Assembly (NCBI RefSeq): GCF_000062885.1
Contig: NC_009142.1
Coordinates: 1,291,584-1,355,583 of the forward strand
Source of the DNA: Saccharopolyspora erythraea NRRL 2338
GTDB taxonomy: Bacteria; Actinomycetota; Actinomycetes; Mycobacteriales; Pseudonocardiaceae
Direction: 5' to 3'
Length of the DNA: 64,000 bases
Part shown: in pieces, positions 1 to 8,790 of the stretch
Layout: each line of letters begins with the position of its first letter
How positions within the stretch are numbered: the first letter of the stretch is position 1
Translations under genes and position numbers: made by a program
The notes under the pieces: generated by a model
Told to the model about the DNA's origin: nothing
The model's input: only the letters and a program-made list of their open reading frames with translations
Database searches by the model: none

Positions 1-1
1 C

Positions 2-253
2 CTGATGGTGGTCAACGTCGTGCTCCTGTGGGCGTACACGCTGTCCTGCCACTCGTGCAGGCACCTGGTCGGCGGCAAGCTGAGGCACTTCTCCAAGCAC
101 CCGGTGCGCTACTGGCTGTGGACGAAGGCGACCTGGCTCAACGGCAGGCACATGCTGCTGGCCTGGTCGTCGCTGGTGTCGGTGGCGCTGGTGGACATCT
201 ACGTGATGTTGGTGGCCGCCGGCGCGTTCCCCGACCTCAGACTGATCAACTGA
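2..253 (+). CDS. sdhC: Succinate dehydrogenase membrane-anchor (cytochrome b) subunit, C-terminal part
   Basis: Only the last 83 residues are present; the gene begins before the window. The piece contains HSCRHLVGGKLRHFSKHPVR, followed by a hydrophobic segment near the end (LLAWSSLVSVALVDIYVMLV) and a short tail. This is the C-terminal pattern of the membrane subunit of the second mycobacterial-type succinate dehydrogenase (Rv0249c family). It lies 22 bp upstream of the flavoprotein gene, so the order is membrane subunit, SdhA, SdhB. In the complex it would anchor the soluble subunits in the membrane and pass electrons to menaquinone. The assignment rests on family resemblance plus operon position. 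Confidence 0.8.
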   Translation: MMVVNVVLLWAYTLSCHSCRHLVGGKLRHFSKHPVRYWLWTKATWLNGRHMLLAWSSLVSVALVDIYVMLVAAGAFPDLRLIN

Positions 254-275
254 ACAGATTGCGAGCAGTACGCGG

Positions 276-2147
276 ATGGTTGAGATCGAGCGGCATGATT
301 ACGACGTCGTCGTGATCGGGGCCGGTGGCGCCGGACTGCGCGCGGCCATCGAGACCCGTTCGCAGGGTCTGCGGACGGCAGTGGTGTGCAAGTCGCTGTT
401 CGGCAAGGCCCACACCGTCATGGCCGAGGGCGGCATCGCGGCGTCGATGGGCAACGTGAACTCCCGTGACAACTGGCAGGTGCACTTCCGCGACACCATG
501 CGGGGCGGGAAGTTCCTGAACAACTGGCGGATGGCCGAGCTGCACGCGAAGGAGGCCCCGGACCGGGTCTGGGAGCTGGAGACCTACGGCGCGCTGTTCG
601 ACCGCACCGAGGACGGCCGGATCAGCCAGCGCAACTTCGGCGGCCACGAGTACCCGCGGCTGGCCCACGTCGGCGACCGGACCGGCCTGGAGCTGATCCG
701 CACGCTGCAGCAGAAGATCGTCTCGCTGCAGCAGGAGGACAAGGCCGAGTTCGGCGACTACGAGGCCCGGCTGAAGGTCTTCCAGGAGTGCACGGTCACC
801 GAGTTGCTCAAGGAGTCCGGCCGGATCGCCGGCGCCTTCGGCTACTGGCGCGAGTCGGGTCGGTTCGTGCAGTTCCGGGCGCCCGCGGTCGTGCTGGCCA
901 CGGGCGGCATCGGCAAGTCCTTCAAGGTCACCTCGAACTCGTGGGAGTACACCGGCGACGGCCACGCGCTCGCGCTGCGGGCGGGGGCCTCGCTGATCAA
1001 CATGGAGTTCGTCCAGTTCCACCCCACGGGCATGGTCTGGCCGCCCAGCGTGAAGGGCATCCTGGTCACCGAGTCGGTGCGCGGTGACGGCGGTGTGCTG
1101 CGCAACTCCGAGGGCAGCCGGTTCATGTTCGACTACATCCCAGAGGTGTTCAAGGACAACTACGCCGACAGCGAGGAGGAGGCGGACCGCTGGTACGGCG
1201 ACCCCGACAGCAACCGGCGCCCGCCCGAGCTGCTGCCTCGCGACGAGGTCGCCCGCGCGATCAACAGCGAGGTCAAGGAGGGCAGGGGCTCCGAGCACGG
1301 CGGCGTCTTCCTCGACGTGTCCAGCAGGCTGTCGGCCGAGGAGATCACCCGGCGGCTGCCGTCGATGCACCACCAGTTCAAGGAGCTGGCCGACGTCGAC
1401 ATCACCGCCGAGCCGATGGAGGTCGGCCCGACCTGCCACTACGTGATGGGCGGCGTGGAGGTCGAACCGGACACCGCGCAGTCGCGGGTGCCGGGCCTGT
1501 TCGCGGCGGGTGAGGTCGCCGGCGGCATGCACGGCTCCAACCGGCTCGGCGGCAACTCGCTGTCGGACCTGCTGGTGTTCGGCCGCCGCGCCGGGCTCGG
1601 CGCGACGAAGTACCTGGAGGGCCTGGAAAGCCGCCCGGCGGTCCGGGAGTCCGAAGTGGACGACGCCGCGCAGCGCGCGCAGATCCCCTTCGAACCCGGC
1701 GACGGCGCCGAGAACCCCTACGGCCTGCACTCCGAACTTCAGCAGGTGATGAACGACCTCGTCGGCATCATCCGCAAGGGCGAGGAGATGCAGACCGCGC
1801 TGGAGAAGCTGCGCGAGCTCAAGCGGCGCGCGAAGAACCTGGCGGTGGAGGGCAACCGGCAGTTCAACCCGGGCTGGCACCTGGCGCTGGACCTGAGCAA
1901 CATGCTGCTGGTCAGCGAGTGCGTGGCCGCCGCGGCGGTGCTGCGCACCGAGAGCCGCGGCGGGCACACCCGCGACGACCACCCGGGGATGGACCCGCGG
2001 TGGCGCGGCGTCGTGCTGTCGTGCTCGTTGTTCGACGGCGGCGTCGAGGTGACCGAGCAGCGGCAGCCGCCGATGCGGGACGACCTGCTCTCCCTGTTCA
2101 AAGTGGAAGAACTGCGCAAGTACTTCCCCGAAGACGAATTGCCGTGA
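276..2147 (+). CDS. sdhA: Succinate dehydrogenase flavoprotein subunit
   Basis: A 623-residue catalytic subunit oxidising succinate to fumarate on the cytoplasmic face of the membrane. It has an N-terminal FAD-binding GAGGAGL motif at residues 15-21, and His46 in HTVMAEGG is the expected covalent FAD attachment site. A substrate-loop FHPTG motif is followed by RGDGG, and a C-terminal HGSNRLGGNSLSDLLVFGRR segment closes the FAD site. It sits between the membrane subunit and sdhB, with 9 bp between its stop and the sdhB start. The ATG at 276 has no strong ribosome-binding site, so translation may be coupled to the gene before it. The sequence is of the Rv0248c (Sdh2) type; the direction of the reaction in vivo is inferred. 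Confidence 0.96.
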   Translation: MVEIERHDYDVVVIGAGGAGLRAAIETRSQGLRTAVVCKSLFGKAHTVMAEGGIAASMGNVNSRDNWQVHFRDTMRGGKFLNNWRMAELHAKEAPDRVWELETYGALFDRTEDGRISQRNFGGHEYPRLAHVGDRTGLELIRTLQQKIVSLQQEDKAEFGDYEARLKVFQECTVTELLKESGRIAGAFGYWRESGRFVQFRAPAVVLATGGIGKSFKVTSNSWEYTGDGHALALRAGASLINMEFVQFHPTGMVWPPSVKGILVTESVRGDGGVLRNSEGSRFMFDYIPEVFKDNYADSEEEADRWYGDPDSNRRPPELLPRDEVARAINSEVKEGRGSEHGGVFLDVSSRLSAEEITRRLPSMHHQFKELADVDITAEPMEVGPTCHYVMGGVEVEPDTAQSRVPGLFAAGEVAGGMHGSNRLGGNSLSDLLVFGRRAGLGATKYLEGLESRPAVRESEVDDAAQRAQIPFEPGDGAENPYGLHSELQQVMNDLVGIIRKGEEMQTALEKLRELKRRAKNLAVEGNRQFNPGWHLALDLSNMLLVSECVAAAAVLRTESRGGHTRDDHPGMDPRWRGVVLSCSLFDGGVEVTEQRQPPMRDDLLSLFKVEELRKYFPEDELP

Positions 2148-2156
2148 GGAGACGAA

Positions 2157-2915
2157 ATGGGCTACCAGGCGCACTTCCGGGTGTGGCGCGGTGATGCCGG
2201 AGGAGGCGATCTGGGCGACTACACCGTCGAGGTCAACGAGGGTGAGGTCGTGCTCGACATCATCCACCGCATCCAGGCCACGCAGGCACCGGACCTGGCG
2301 GTGCGGTGGAACTGCAAGGCGGGCAAGTGCGGCTCCTGCTCGGCGGAGATCAACGGCCGGCCGGGGCTGATGTGCATGAAGCGGATGTCGACCTTCAGCG
2401 AGGACGAGACCGTCACCGTGACGCCGATGCGCACGTTCCCGGTGGTCAAGGACCTCGTGTGCGACGTCTCGTACAACTACGCCAAGGCGCGCGAGGTCCC
2501 GGCGTTCCGGCCGCCGGAGGGGCTGGAGCCGGGCGAGTACCGCATGCAGCAGGTCGACGTGCAGCGCTCGCAGGAGTTCCGCAAGTGCATCGAGTGCTTC
2601 CTGTGCCAGAACACCTGCCACGTCATCCGCGACCACGAGGACAACAAGCAGGCGTTCTCCGGGCCCCGCTTCCTCATGCGCGTCGCCGAGCTGGACATGC
2701 ACCCGCTCGACACCCACGAGGAGGCCGGCGGCCACCGCGCCGCCGAAGCCCGCGGCGACCACGGCCTCGGCCTGTGCAACATCACCAAGTGCTGCACCGA
2801 GGTCTGCCCCGAGCACATCCAGATCACCGACAACGCCCTCATCCCCCTCAAGGAGCGCGTCGCCGACCACCGCTACGACCCCATCCTGAGGCTGTTCCGG
2901 AAGAACAAGGACTGA
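2157..2915 (+). CDS. sdhB: Succinate dehydrogenase iron-sulfur subunit
   Basis: A 252-residue electron-transfer subunit. An N-terminal ferredoxin domain carries Cys53, Cys58, Cys61 and Cys73 for a [2Fe-2S] cluster. The C-terminal domain carries Cys144, Cys147, Cys150 and Cys154 (CIECFLCQNTC) and Cys207, Cys212, Cys213, Cys217 (CCTEVCPEH) for [4Fe-4S] and [3Fe-4S] type clusters. A GAGGAG ribosome-binding site just upstream supports the ATG at 2157. It is the last gene of the sdh operon and is followed at once by a strong hairpin. Confidence 0.96.
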   Translation: MGYQAHFRVWRGDAGGGDLGDYTVEVNEGEVVLDIIHRIQATQAPDLAVRWNCKAGKCGSCSAEINGRPGLMCMKRMSTFSEDETVTVTPMRTFPVVKDLVCDVSYNYAKAREVPAFRPPEGLEPGEYRMQQVDVQRSQEFRKCIECFLCQNTCHVIRDHEDNKQAFSGPRFLMRVAELDMHPLDTHEEAGGHRAAEARGDHGLGLCNITKCCTEVCPEHIQITDNALIPLKERVADHRYDPILRLFRKNKD

Positions 2916-2925
2916 GGTCGGTAAA

Positions 2926-2968
2926 CCGAAGCCCCTTCCCCGCGCCGGACGCGGGGAAGGGGCTTCGG
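2926..2968. terminator. Bidirectional terminator between sdhB and the convergent gene
   Basis: Perfect 19-bp inverted repeat (2926-2944 with 2950-2968) around a 5-nt loop, starting 11 bp after the sdhB stop. The convergent gene ends at 3006, so the hairpin can serve both strands. No clear T-tract follows, as is usual in high-GC actinobacteria. Confidence 0.85.
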
Positions 2969-3005
2969 CTTGTCGGGTCTTGACCGAGGTAACTGCGGTG
3001 TTTGG

Positions 3006-4355
3006 TCAGCGCTGCATGTCCTGGAGGAGTTGTTGGGCCACCGGCACGTACCGGTCCCGGAAGGCCATCGGGTCGGTGCCTTGGCTTCCGTACAGTTCGA
3101 ATCCCGTCCTGCCGCTGCGGAAGTAGATGCTCGGGCTGCCGTCATACACGGAAATGCAACTCCGCCCGTCGCCGATCTGAACGCCGGTTTCGTACACCTG
3201 GCTTGCGCCGCCCGGTGTGCAGAGGTCGCTGTGCGCACCGGCGATCCGTTCGTTTTCGTAGGTACGAACCTTGAGCTCCTCGGAGCCCTGGTTGTAGGGA
3301 TCGTCGATGTTCTGCGGACTTCTGCGCAGGAAAGACTGCTCGACGTAGGTGTAGCGCCCGACCGAACTGTTGAGGACCTGCTGCTCGTAAGCGGGCACTT
3401 TCTCCTCGACCCAACCGGAATCCCGTTGCCCAGTGGCCAGCTCGAACGCCTTGCCGCTGAAGAGGTCACATGCGCCCTCGACTTCCCCATAGGGCTGCTT
3501 GTAGCGGAACTCCTGCACACCCGAGCGGCCGGCGTTGAAGTTGCTGATCGCCGTGTTCACGATTTCGTCGAACACTTGTCGCTTGGGACGCCCGTTGTAT
3601 TCATCGAGCAGGTCCGAGCCGCGGACCTCGATCATCGTTCCGTTCGAGAATGGAATTTTCGCGATGAGGTCTTCGTCGACGTCCTGGGTGTAGATGAAGA
3701 ACTCACCGAGAGTGCGCTTCTCCTCTGGCCTGCTGCCGTACACCTCGACTGACGTTTGCTTGTTGAACGGAACGGCCAGGAAATCGAGGCTGATATTCGG
3801 AGTCCCACCCTCTCTGCCGTGGACGAAGAAGTTGCACGAGGACGGTGCATCTCCGGTGCCATGCACCGCACGGGGGCCGTCGGCTATTTCCGGGTCGATG
3901 TAGAAGTGGTAGATGTCGGCCGGGTGGGAAACGGGAATACCGAGCTGTTCGACTTGCCCGGGCTGAAGAAGAGCACACGCGTCCACGATGTGCTGGCCTT
4001 CGTAGGTGGGCATCGGTGCTCGCTCCACGCTGTCGGCGAGGAGGTCGAGCCGCGGCGCCGGCGGCGCGGATTCGGGTGCGGCTTGTTCGCTGCCGTTGCT
4101 GGTCAGTGCCAGAATCCCGTAGCCACCGCCCAAACCGATCACGGCCCCCATGGCGACCGCGATGGCGATGCGTCGCCCGAGCTTCCGCTTCGGCGGGGGA
4201 TCCGGCTGCTGCGGCGGCCCAGCCATGGGTTGGCCGAAACCGTTGCCATGGGCGGGTGCCCATGCCTGAGTCTGCGGCGGAACCGCCGGATTGCCGTATC
4301 CGCCCGGCACCTGACCCCGGTAGGGCTGACCACCGTAGGAGCCGTGGTTATTCAA
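3006..4355 (-). CDS. Membrane-anchored DUF3558-like protein
   Basis: Predicted 449 residues starting at a TTG at 4355, preceded by a strong GGGGGGAG ribosome-binding site; a much longer reading frame extends upstream but is not gene-like. The N-terminus is rich in Gly, Pro and Gln. It is followed by a Lys/Arg patch, one transmembrane segment (IAIAVAMGAVIGLGGGYGIL, about residues 65-85) and a large extracytoplasmic part. The extracellular part has two regions resembling DUF3558: a cysteine after VDA in CALLQPGQVEQLGIP paired with a later SSCNFF, and CDLFSGKAFELATG near the middle. DUF3558 proteins are secreted or lipoproteins of actinobacteria with unknown roles. It is divergent from a type VII secretion module that holds another DUF3558 member, which suggests a linked function. 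Confidence 0.75.
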   Translation of the reverse strand: MNNHGSYGGQPYRGQVPGGYGNPAVPPQTQAWAPAHGNGFGQPMAGPPQQPDPPPKRKLGRRIAIAVAMGAVIGLGGGYGILALTSNGSEQAAPESAPPAPRLDLLADSVERAPMPTYEGQHIVDACALLQPGQVEQLGIPVSHPADIYHFYIDPEIADGPRAVHGTGDAPSSCNFFVHGREGGTPNISLDFLAVPFNKQTSVEVYGSRPEEKRTLGEFFIYTQDVDEDLIAKIPFSNGTMIEVRGSDLLDEYNGRPKRQVFDEIVNTAISNFNAGRSGVQEFRYKQPYGEVEGACDLFSGKAFELATGQRDSGWVEEKVPAYEQQVLNSSVGRYTYVEQSFLRRSPQNIDDPYNQGSEELKVRTYENERIAGAHSDLCTPGGASQVYETGVQIGDGRSCISVYDGSPSIYFRSGRTGFELYGSQGTDPMAFRDRYVPVAQQLLQDMQR

Positions 4356-4710
4356 GTTCTCCCCCCTTGCATAACGCGTTCGCGCTGGCAACCTAGCGGT
4401 GCTGGGGAGCGGATACGTTGGTTCAATCGCTTGGAGGCGAGGCTCACAACGGGGGTCGGGTCCTTCGCTGCCGGACCTATCGTTCCTTCGCAAGGTCAAG
4501 ACGCAGTGTTCTGATTCACCGCTCCTAAGGCGGATCGTAGTTCGATCGTGATGCTGTTGGTGCAATTGGGTGTACGCAGGTGTCGACCGTCTCTGCGTTA
4601 AGGTGAGGTCGATCATAGTGTTGCTTGGGCGCACCTGCTGTGATCGCAAGTGGCGATGCTGAGCCATGTTCAGGCAGCACGCATGGCAGTCCGCTAGGGG
4701 GATGGTGCAC
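4356..4710. other. Divergent intergenic region
   Basis: A 355-bp gap between the TTG start of the DUF3558-like gene and the PE-like gene. Its GC content is lower than that of the flanks. It must hold promoters for both directions; CATAGT near 4612 could be a -10 box for the rightward genes. No convincing small gene was seen. Confidence 0.4.
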
Positions 4711-5037
4711 ATGACGGGGTTCGGTCTTGATCCTGACGCGCTCAGGGGCGCGATCGCCAAGCTGAAGGACATCCATGAGAAGGCCGACAAGCTCGGTCGC
4801 GAAGCGATGCAGCTCAAGCCTGGGGAGCTTACGGCGGGAGACAAGGTCACCAACGACGCGCGCCTCGCGATCCAAGAACGGGCGATGGCGGACTCCGGAT
4901 CGGCTCGTGCGGTAGCTCGTGAGCTCACTGAGAAGCTGAAGGAGAAGATCGAGGCGTACGAGGCGACGCTCCGGGAGTACGAGGCGGCAGAACACAACGC
5001 GACGATCGACGCGGGTCGTGTCGATCGCCAGGCATGA
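4711..5037 (+). CDS. Small helical PE/ESX-like protein with a YxxxE motif
   Basis: 108 residues, almost entirely predicted helix, in two helical stretches (roughly residues 8-35 and 45-95) separated by a GELTAGDK turn. Near the C-terminus YEAAE fits the YxxxD/E export motif of type VII (ESX) secretion substrates. The start at 4711 is chosen because AGGGGG at 4696-4701 gives a normal 9-nt spacing; upstream ATG codons would sit on or before the ribosome-binding site. It is the first gene of a module with a DUF3558 lipoprotein, a PPE-like protein and EspG, so it is probably the PE-like partner of the PPE-like protein. No close named family was recognised; the role is inferred from shape and neighbours. 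Confidence 0.65.
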   Translation: MTGFGLDPDALRGAIAKLKDIHEKADKLGREAMQLKPGELTAGDKVTNDARLAIQERAMADSGSARAVARELTEKLKEKIEAYEATLREYEAAEHNATIDAGRVDRQA

Positions 5038-5063
5038 TGCGGACTGTGATGGTGAGGGTGGAA

Positions 5064-5648
5064 GTGTTCAATCGTAGTGCCGTACTCGGAGCGGGCGTCG
5101 TGTTGATCGGCTTGCTCGGTGCGTGTTCGGGGGGCGGGAGCAGCGCCCCGCAGACCAGCGAGATGCCGCCCGCTCCCCAGGTGGCCCCTGGCCCGGCAGT
5201 AGCCGACCCGAAGGATGCCGCCGCGGCCGCCGGGTGCGGTCTCCTCTCGGACGCGGCTGCCGCTGCGATCGGATTGAAGACGCCCGGCGAGGTTGAAGTG
5301 AACGATGTCCAGCCGGGTGGGCCCGAAGGTTGCACTTGGGAGCTTCAGGGGCCTTTCGGTAGCAACGTGAACCTGACGCCGTTCACTGATCGTTCGCTCA
5401 AGGAGTACTACGACAACAGGTCGACGTTCTCTGACTTCCAAGAGCTTACTATTGCAGGACATCCGGCTGTCCGTGCTAATCAGGGCAATCCTGCAAGCGA
5501 CGGTTACTGCGGGGTGTTCCTCGCGACGAAGCAGGGACAGGTGCTCTCCTCGATCTCGAGCGTCAGCAGGGACAGCGGGGTGGAGCCGTGCGGCCTGGCG
5601 CAGAAGGCACTTGAAGCATCTGTGCCATCGCTGCCAGCGGCGAAGTAA
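5064..5648 (+). CDS. DUF3558 family lipoprotein
   Basis: 194 residues. A short signal peptide ends in a lipobox (LIGLLGAC, Cys21), then a low-complexity Ser/Gly/Pro linker and a DUF3558-type domain: a cysteine before GLLSDAAAAAIGLKTPGE, then a cysteine in EGCTWELQG. The GTG at 5064 is preferred because GAGGG lies 5 nt upstream and leaves a signal peptide of normal length. The in-frame ATG at 5034 overlaps the previous stop as ATGA and is a real alternative. It is expected to be anchored on the outer face of the cytoplasmic membrane. DUF3558 genes next to PPE/EspG genes are common in this group; their function is unknown. Confidence 0.85.
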   Translation: MFNRSAVLGAGVVLIGLLGACSGGGSSAPQTSEMPPAPQVAPGPAVADPKDAAAAAGCGLLSDAAAAAIGLKTPGEVEVNDVQPGGPEGCTWELQGPFGSNVNLTPFTDRSLKEYYDNRSTFSDFQELTIAGHPAVRANQGNPASDGYCGVFLATKQGQVLSSISSVSRDSGVEPCGLAQKALEASVPSLPAAK

Positions 5649-5667
5649 GGAATTTTGGGGGAGATTC

Positions 5668-6936
5668 ATGACTGGTCCAGTTATGGCGCCTTGCTACGCG
5701 AGCAGCGCCAAGCAGTACCGGCACCAGATGGGTGGTGGGCCCGAAGCTGCGGAGCTGCCCGCCCCGAAGAACCCGGGCATCGAGAAGTGGGGCGGCATCG
5801 CCGCCGACTTCGACAAGATGGTGACCGACATCCAGGACGCCCTGCGGGCGGCCGAAGCGGCGCATGAGGGGCGGGCGGCGGATGCGGCCAACGCGTCGAT
5901 CGCTGAGATCACGCCGCACGCGACCGCTGCCGCGGATACGGCGCGGGGCGTCAAGAACGCGCTGGTCGAGCAGGTCGGGAACCAGAAGGAAGCGTTCCAC
6001 GCGCTGCCCGCGCAGGGTGACACGCTGGAGAACGGGCGTGAGGTGCAGCTCGATCCGCCGGAGAAGGGGTGGATGGAGAACGGCGGCTGGGACAAGACCT
6101 GGTACCTCGGTTGGGCCTCCGACTACGAGGAGCGCCAGCAGGACTTCGTCTCGACCAACGAGCGCGCCAACGCCGCGATGGAGCGCTACCAGGGGCAGAC
6201 CGAGGGCGTCATCGCCCGCATGCCCGAGTTCCAGCCCGTCGAGCAGCCGCCCCCGCCGCCGCAGCAGCCGCCGGGCACCGGCATGCCCAGCGCCGACAGC
6301 CAGATGGCAGGCACCAGCATGAGCAGCCCCGCCAGCTCCTCCTCGGCGTGGGCGGGCGGCTCGACCGGCGGCGGTGGCGGCCACGTGGCCACGCCGACGC
6401 CGTCGCACACGCCGTCTCCGGCGCAGTCGACGCCGTCGTGGGCGACGACCCCACCGAACAACGGCCTGCCCCCGGGCGTGGTGCGCGGCCCGGACGGCAC
6501 GCTCTACCGCCAGGGCCCCAACGGCTGGGAGCGGCAGAACCCCTACAACGGCCGGTGGGCCCCGTCGCCGCAGGGCGGCCCCGGCGGCCGTGGGCCTGGC
6601 GGTCCCGGCGCCGGCGGCGGCCGAGGCGGTATGGGCGGTGCCGGACGCGGGTTCGGGCCCGGCGCAGGCGGCCAGCTCGGTGCGGGCGGTCGCGCGGGCC
6701 TCGGTGGCCCGGCCGCCGGCGGTGGCGCCTCCGGCGGTGCGGCGGGCGGTGCCCGCGGTGGCGGCGCCCCGATGGGTGGCGCCGGCGGAGCCGGCCGCGG
6801 CAACGAGCAGGAGGGCGACGAGCAGCAGCACGCCCGTCCGGACTGGCTCACCGAGACCGAGGACGTCTTCACCAACGACATGGAGAAGGTCGCTCCTGCG
6901 GTGTTCGGCGACGCCCACCCCGGCGAAGGGCGCTGA
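5668..6936 (+). CDS. PPE-like type VII secretion substrate with Gly/Pro-rich tail
   Basis: 422 residues. About the first 190 are helical and PPE-like, with GWASDYEERQ near residue 155 in the region of the usual helical hairpin. Next comes a proline-rich stretch (EQPPPPPQQPP), a Ser/Thr/Pro segment, then about 90 residues dominated by Gly. It ends in a conserved acidic module with DWLTETEDVF and KVAPAVFG. The start at 5668 follows GGGGGAG at 5657-5663. EspG, the PPE-binding chaperone, starts 3 bp after its stop, which strongly supports a secreted PPE-like role. The tail is the type seen in Pseudonocardiaceae PPE-like proteins. The extracellular function is unknown. Confidence 0.82.
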   Translation: MTGPVMAPCYASSAKQYRHQMGGGPEAAELPAPKNPGIEKWGGIAADFDKMVTDIQDALRAAEAAHEGRAADAANASIAEITPHATAAADTARGVKNALVEQVGNQKEAFHALPAQGDTLENGREVQLDPPEKGWMENGGWDKTWYLGWASDYEERQQDFVSTNERANAAMERYQGQTEGVIARMPEFQPVEQPPPPPQQPPGTGMPSADSQMAGTSMSSPASSSSAWAGGSTGGGGGHVATPTPSHTPSPAQSTPSWATTPPNNGLPPGVVRGPDGTLYRQGPNGWERQNPYNGRWAPSPQGGPGGRGPGGPGAGGGRGGMGGAGRGFGPGAGGQLGAGGRAGLGGPAAGGGASGGAAGGARGGGAPMGGAGGAGRGNEQEGDEQQHARPDWLTETEDVFTNDMEKVAPAVFGDAHPGEGR

Positions 6937-6939
6937 CCG

Positions 6940-7758
6940 GTGGCGGCGAGGACGCTCTCGCTGCCACCGCTGGCCGCGATGTACCTGTGCCGGCGCATGG
7001 ACGCCAACCTCCATCCGATGCTGCGGGTGGGCCGGCTGCCGATCGAGGCGACCGAGGACGACCAGCGCCGCGCGCACGAGGCCGGCAAGCAGCAGCTGGT
7101 CGAGCGCGGCCTGCTGGAGTACGACGACCTGCACCCGTTCCTCGACGACGCGCTGCACCTGCTAGCCCGGCCGCCGCTGGCGGTCGGGTTGGCGGTGCAG
7201 CGCCAGCAGGGCGAGGACTTCAACGCGGTGCTGGTCGAGCACGGGCGCAGCACCGTGCAGGCCTACCAGGCCGACGGGGCCACCGCGGGCGAGCTGAAGG
7301 ACATCGTCCTGAGCAGGCACGAGTACGGCGGGCCCGCGGGCAACGCGGTCGCGTTGCTCGGCAGGATCACGCCGGGCCACGGCGCTTCGGTAAGCCTGCT
7401 CAGCGACCAGCTCGAGCAGGCGGGCAAGCGGATGCAGGCGGGCGCGCCGGGACTGGCCGGCGCGCTCGGCGCCAGCGGCGTCAAGCACGCCGAAGCCAAG
7501 GCGCTGGCAACGGCTTTCACCGCCAAGCGCACGCTCGACGGCGTGATCACCGTCCGAGCTTACGACCAGAAGGTCCGGCGGATGCGCAAGCTGCCGGTCA
7601 ACCTCCAGTTCTTCGCCACCGACGAGGGCTGCTACCTGGCGCAGAAGAAGCCCGGCCCTGACGGCCGCGAGTGGTTCACCCTCGCGCCCGCCGACGGCCG
7701 CAAGCTGGCAGCCAAGGTGGAGGAGATGATCAAGAACCTGCGCACCGCCCGCGTCTGA
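6940..7758 (+). CDS. espG: ESX secretion-associated chaperone EspG
   Basis: 272 residues, GTG start at 6940. The N-terminus (LSLPPLAAMYLCRRM) and the overall alpha/beta layout match the EspG family, cytoplasmic chaperones that bind the helical tip of PPE proteins and deliver PE-PPE pairs to the type VII machinery. The nearly head-to-tail junction with the PPE-like gene fits co-expression. No ESX membrane components (EccB-EccE, mycosin) are in the window, so the module must use machinery encoded elsewhere. Confidence 0.85.
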   Translation: MAARTLSLPPLAAMYLCRRMDANLHPMLRVGRLPIEATEDDQRRAHEAGKQQLVERGLLEYDDLHPFLDDALHLLARPPLAVGLAVQRQQGEDFNAVLVEHGRSTVQAYQADGATAGELKDIVLSRHEYGGPAGNAVALLGRITPGHGASVSLLSDQLEQAGKRMQAGAPGLAGALGASGVKHAEAKALATAFTAKRTLDGVITVRAYDQKVRRMRKLPVNLQFFATDEGCYLAQKKPGPDGREWFTLAPADGRKLAAKVEEMIKNLRTARV

Positions 7759-8790
7759 GAGGGCAAACGGGCGGAGCGGGAAGCGGGTGGCGGGCGGCGT
7801 GGTCTGTTGGCCGGCGGCCCGGCCGGGCGAGCGGGCGGCCCTACCCCGCGGTGAGCTGCAGAACACGACGGGCGCGTTGGCCGACGGTCCAGTGCGGTGC
7901 CGGCACCCCGTCGGCGAGCACCGCTGGCCACAGAGCCGGGCGAAACTCCAGCAAGCAGGCGGGCTCCAGCCGTGGGCCGAGCAAGGCGGGCGAGCAGAGC
8001 CCGCGATAACAGCGGCCGAGCAGGCGACCGCACACGTGTGATCAGCCCACATCTCGAGTCGATCACGTGCCGTTCCGGCCCGGGCGCCTGCGGTGTCCGG
8101 GCCGTCGCATTTCCACGGTATTCCCGGAATTCTTTGTGCGTTGCGCCTCTTCCGGTAATGCTGGTAATGGCGATTGTCACCGCGCGGATTCCGCCGTTTC
8201 GGCTATTGCGCGAATGCAGGGCTCGCGCGACGCCGTTAAACTCGCCGCCAGTGACGGAGTCGGGTACCAAGGACGAGGTGCGGACCTATCTCAGTTGCAT
8301 CACGCTCGATTTCTGGCGGGTTCCCGCCAAGACCGGTTCCGGTCGAACCCCGCCCGATATCTTCACCCGCAACCGAGTTGATCTCGGATCCGGACCGGGC
8401 CCTGGGGTTGCGACGGAGGTGGCGGCGTGCGCGGAGCGCTCGACCCCTTCGCCGGAGACGTCGCCGCTGTAGTTGACGTCTTGACCAGCGGGCTCCCGGG
8501 CCCCGATGCGGGTGGCCGGCCGGGCCGGCCGGCCGAGGGGGCGAGGTGTGAGCGGCCGAGCGCCGCCGGTGACGCCGGCGGCGCGGTTGTACTCCGAGAT
8601 CCGGTTTCTCGGTTGCGGTTTTCGGTCAGTGCCGACCGGCGATGAACACCTTTCCCGGTGCCGAATTTCGTTGCGGCGCACGGGGAATGACGGCTATCCG
8701 TTCGGTTCGCGGTCGCCGGGAATTCGCCTAAGGACACCCGGCGATCGTGCGCGGTCCTGGCAGATGACGGCCAGAGGAAGTGTGGCGAAC
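7759..8790. other. Long region without a convincing gene
   Basis: About 1 kb between espG and the VanZ-like gene. Open frames exist on both strands, but none has a start with a good ribosome-binding site, a recognisable motif or codon use like the neighbours. The stretch around 8100-8370 is clearly less GC-rich than its surroundings. Small features seen: an 18-bp direct duplication of GGTAATG type near 8157, and an 8-bp inverted repeat (8713-8720 with 8737-8744) shortly before the next gene. The region probably holds regulatory DNA or a decayed gene. Confidence 0.5.

Noticed and set aside
246..2870. 874-codon frame on the minus strand across sdhA and sdhB
   Set aside because: It is the antisense shadow of two certain genes in very GC-rich DNA; its product is low complexity and has no motif.
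4356..5669. N-terminal extension of the minus-strand gene ending at 3006, giving 887 codons
   Set aside because: The extension overlaps the PE-like and DUF3558 genes on the other strand. A strong ribosome-binding site and TTG at 4355 mark the real start.
7632..8270. Minus-strand frame of 212 codons near espG
   Set aside because: Overlaps the espG 3' end, has no ribosome-binding site and reads as low-complexity Arg/Pro/Ala.
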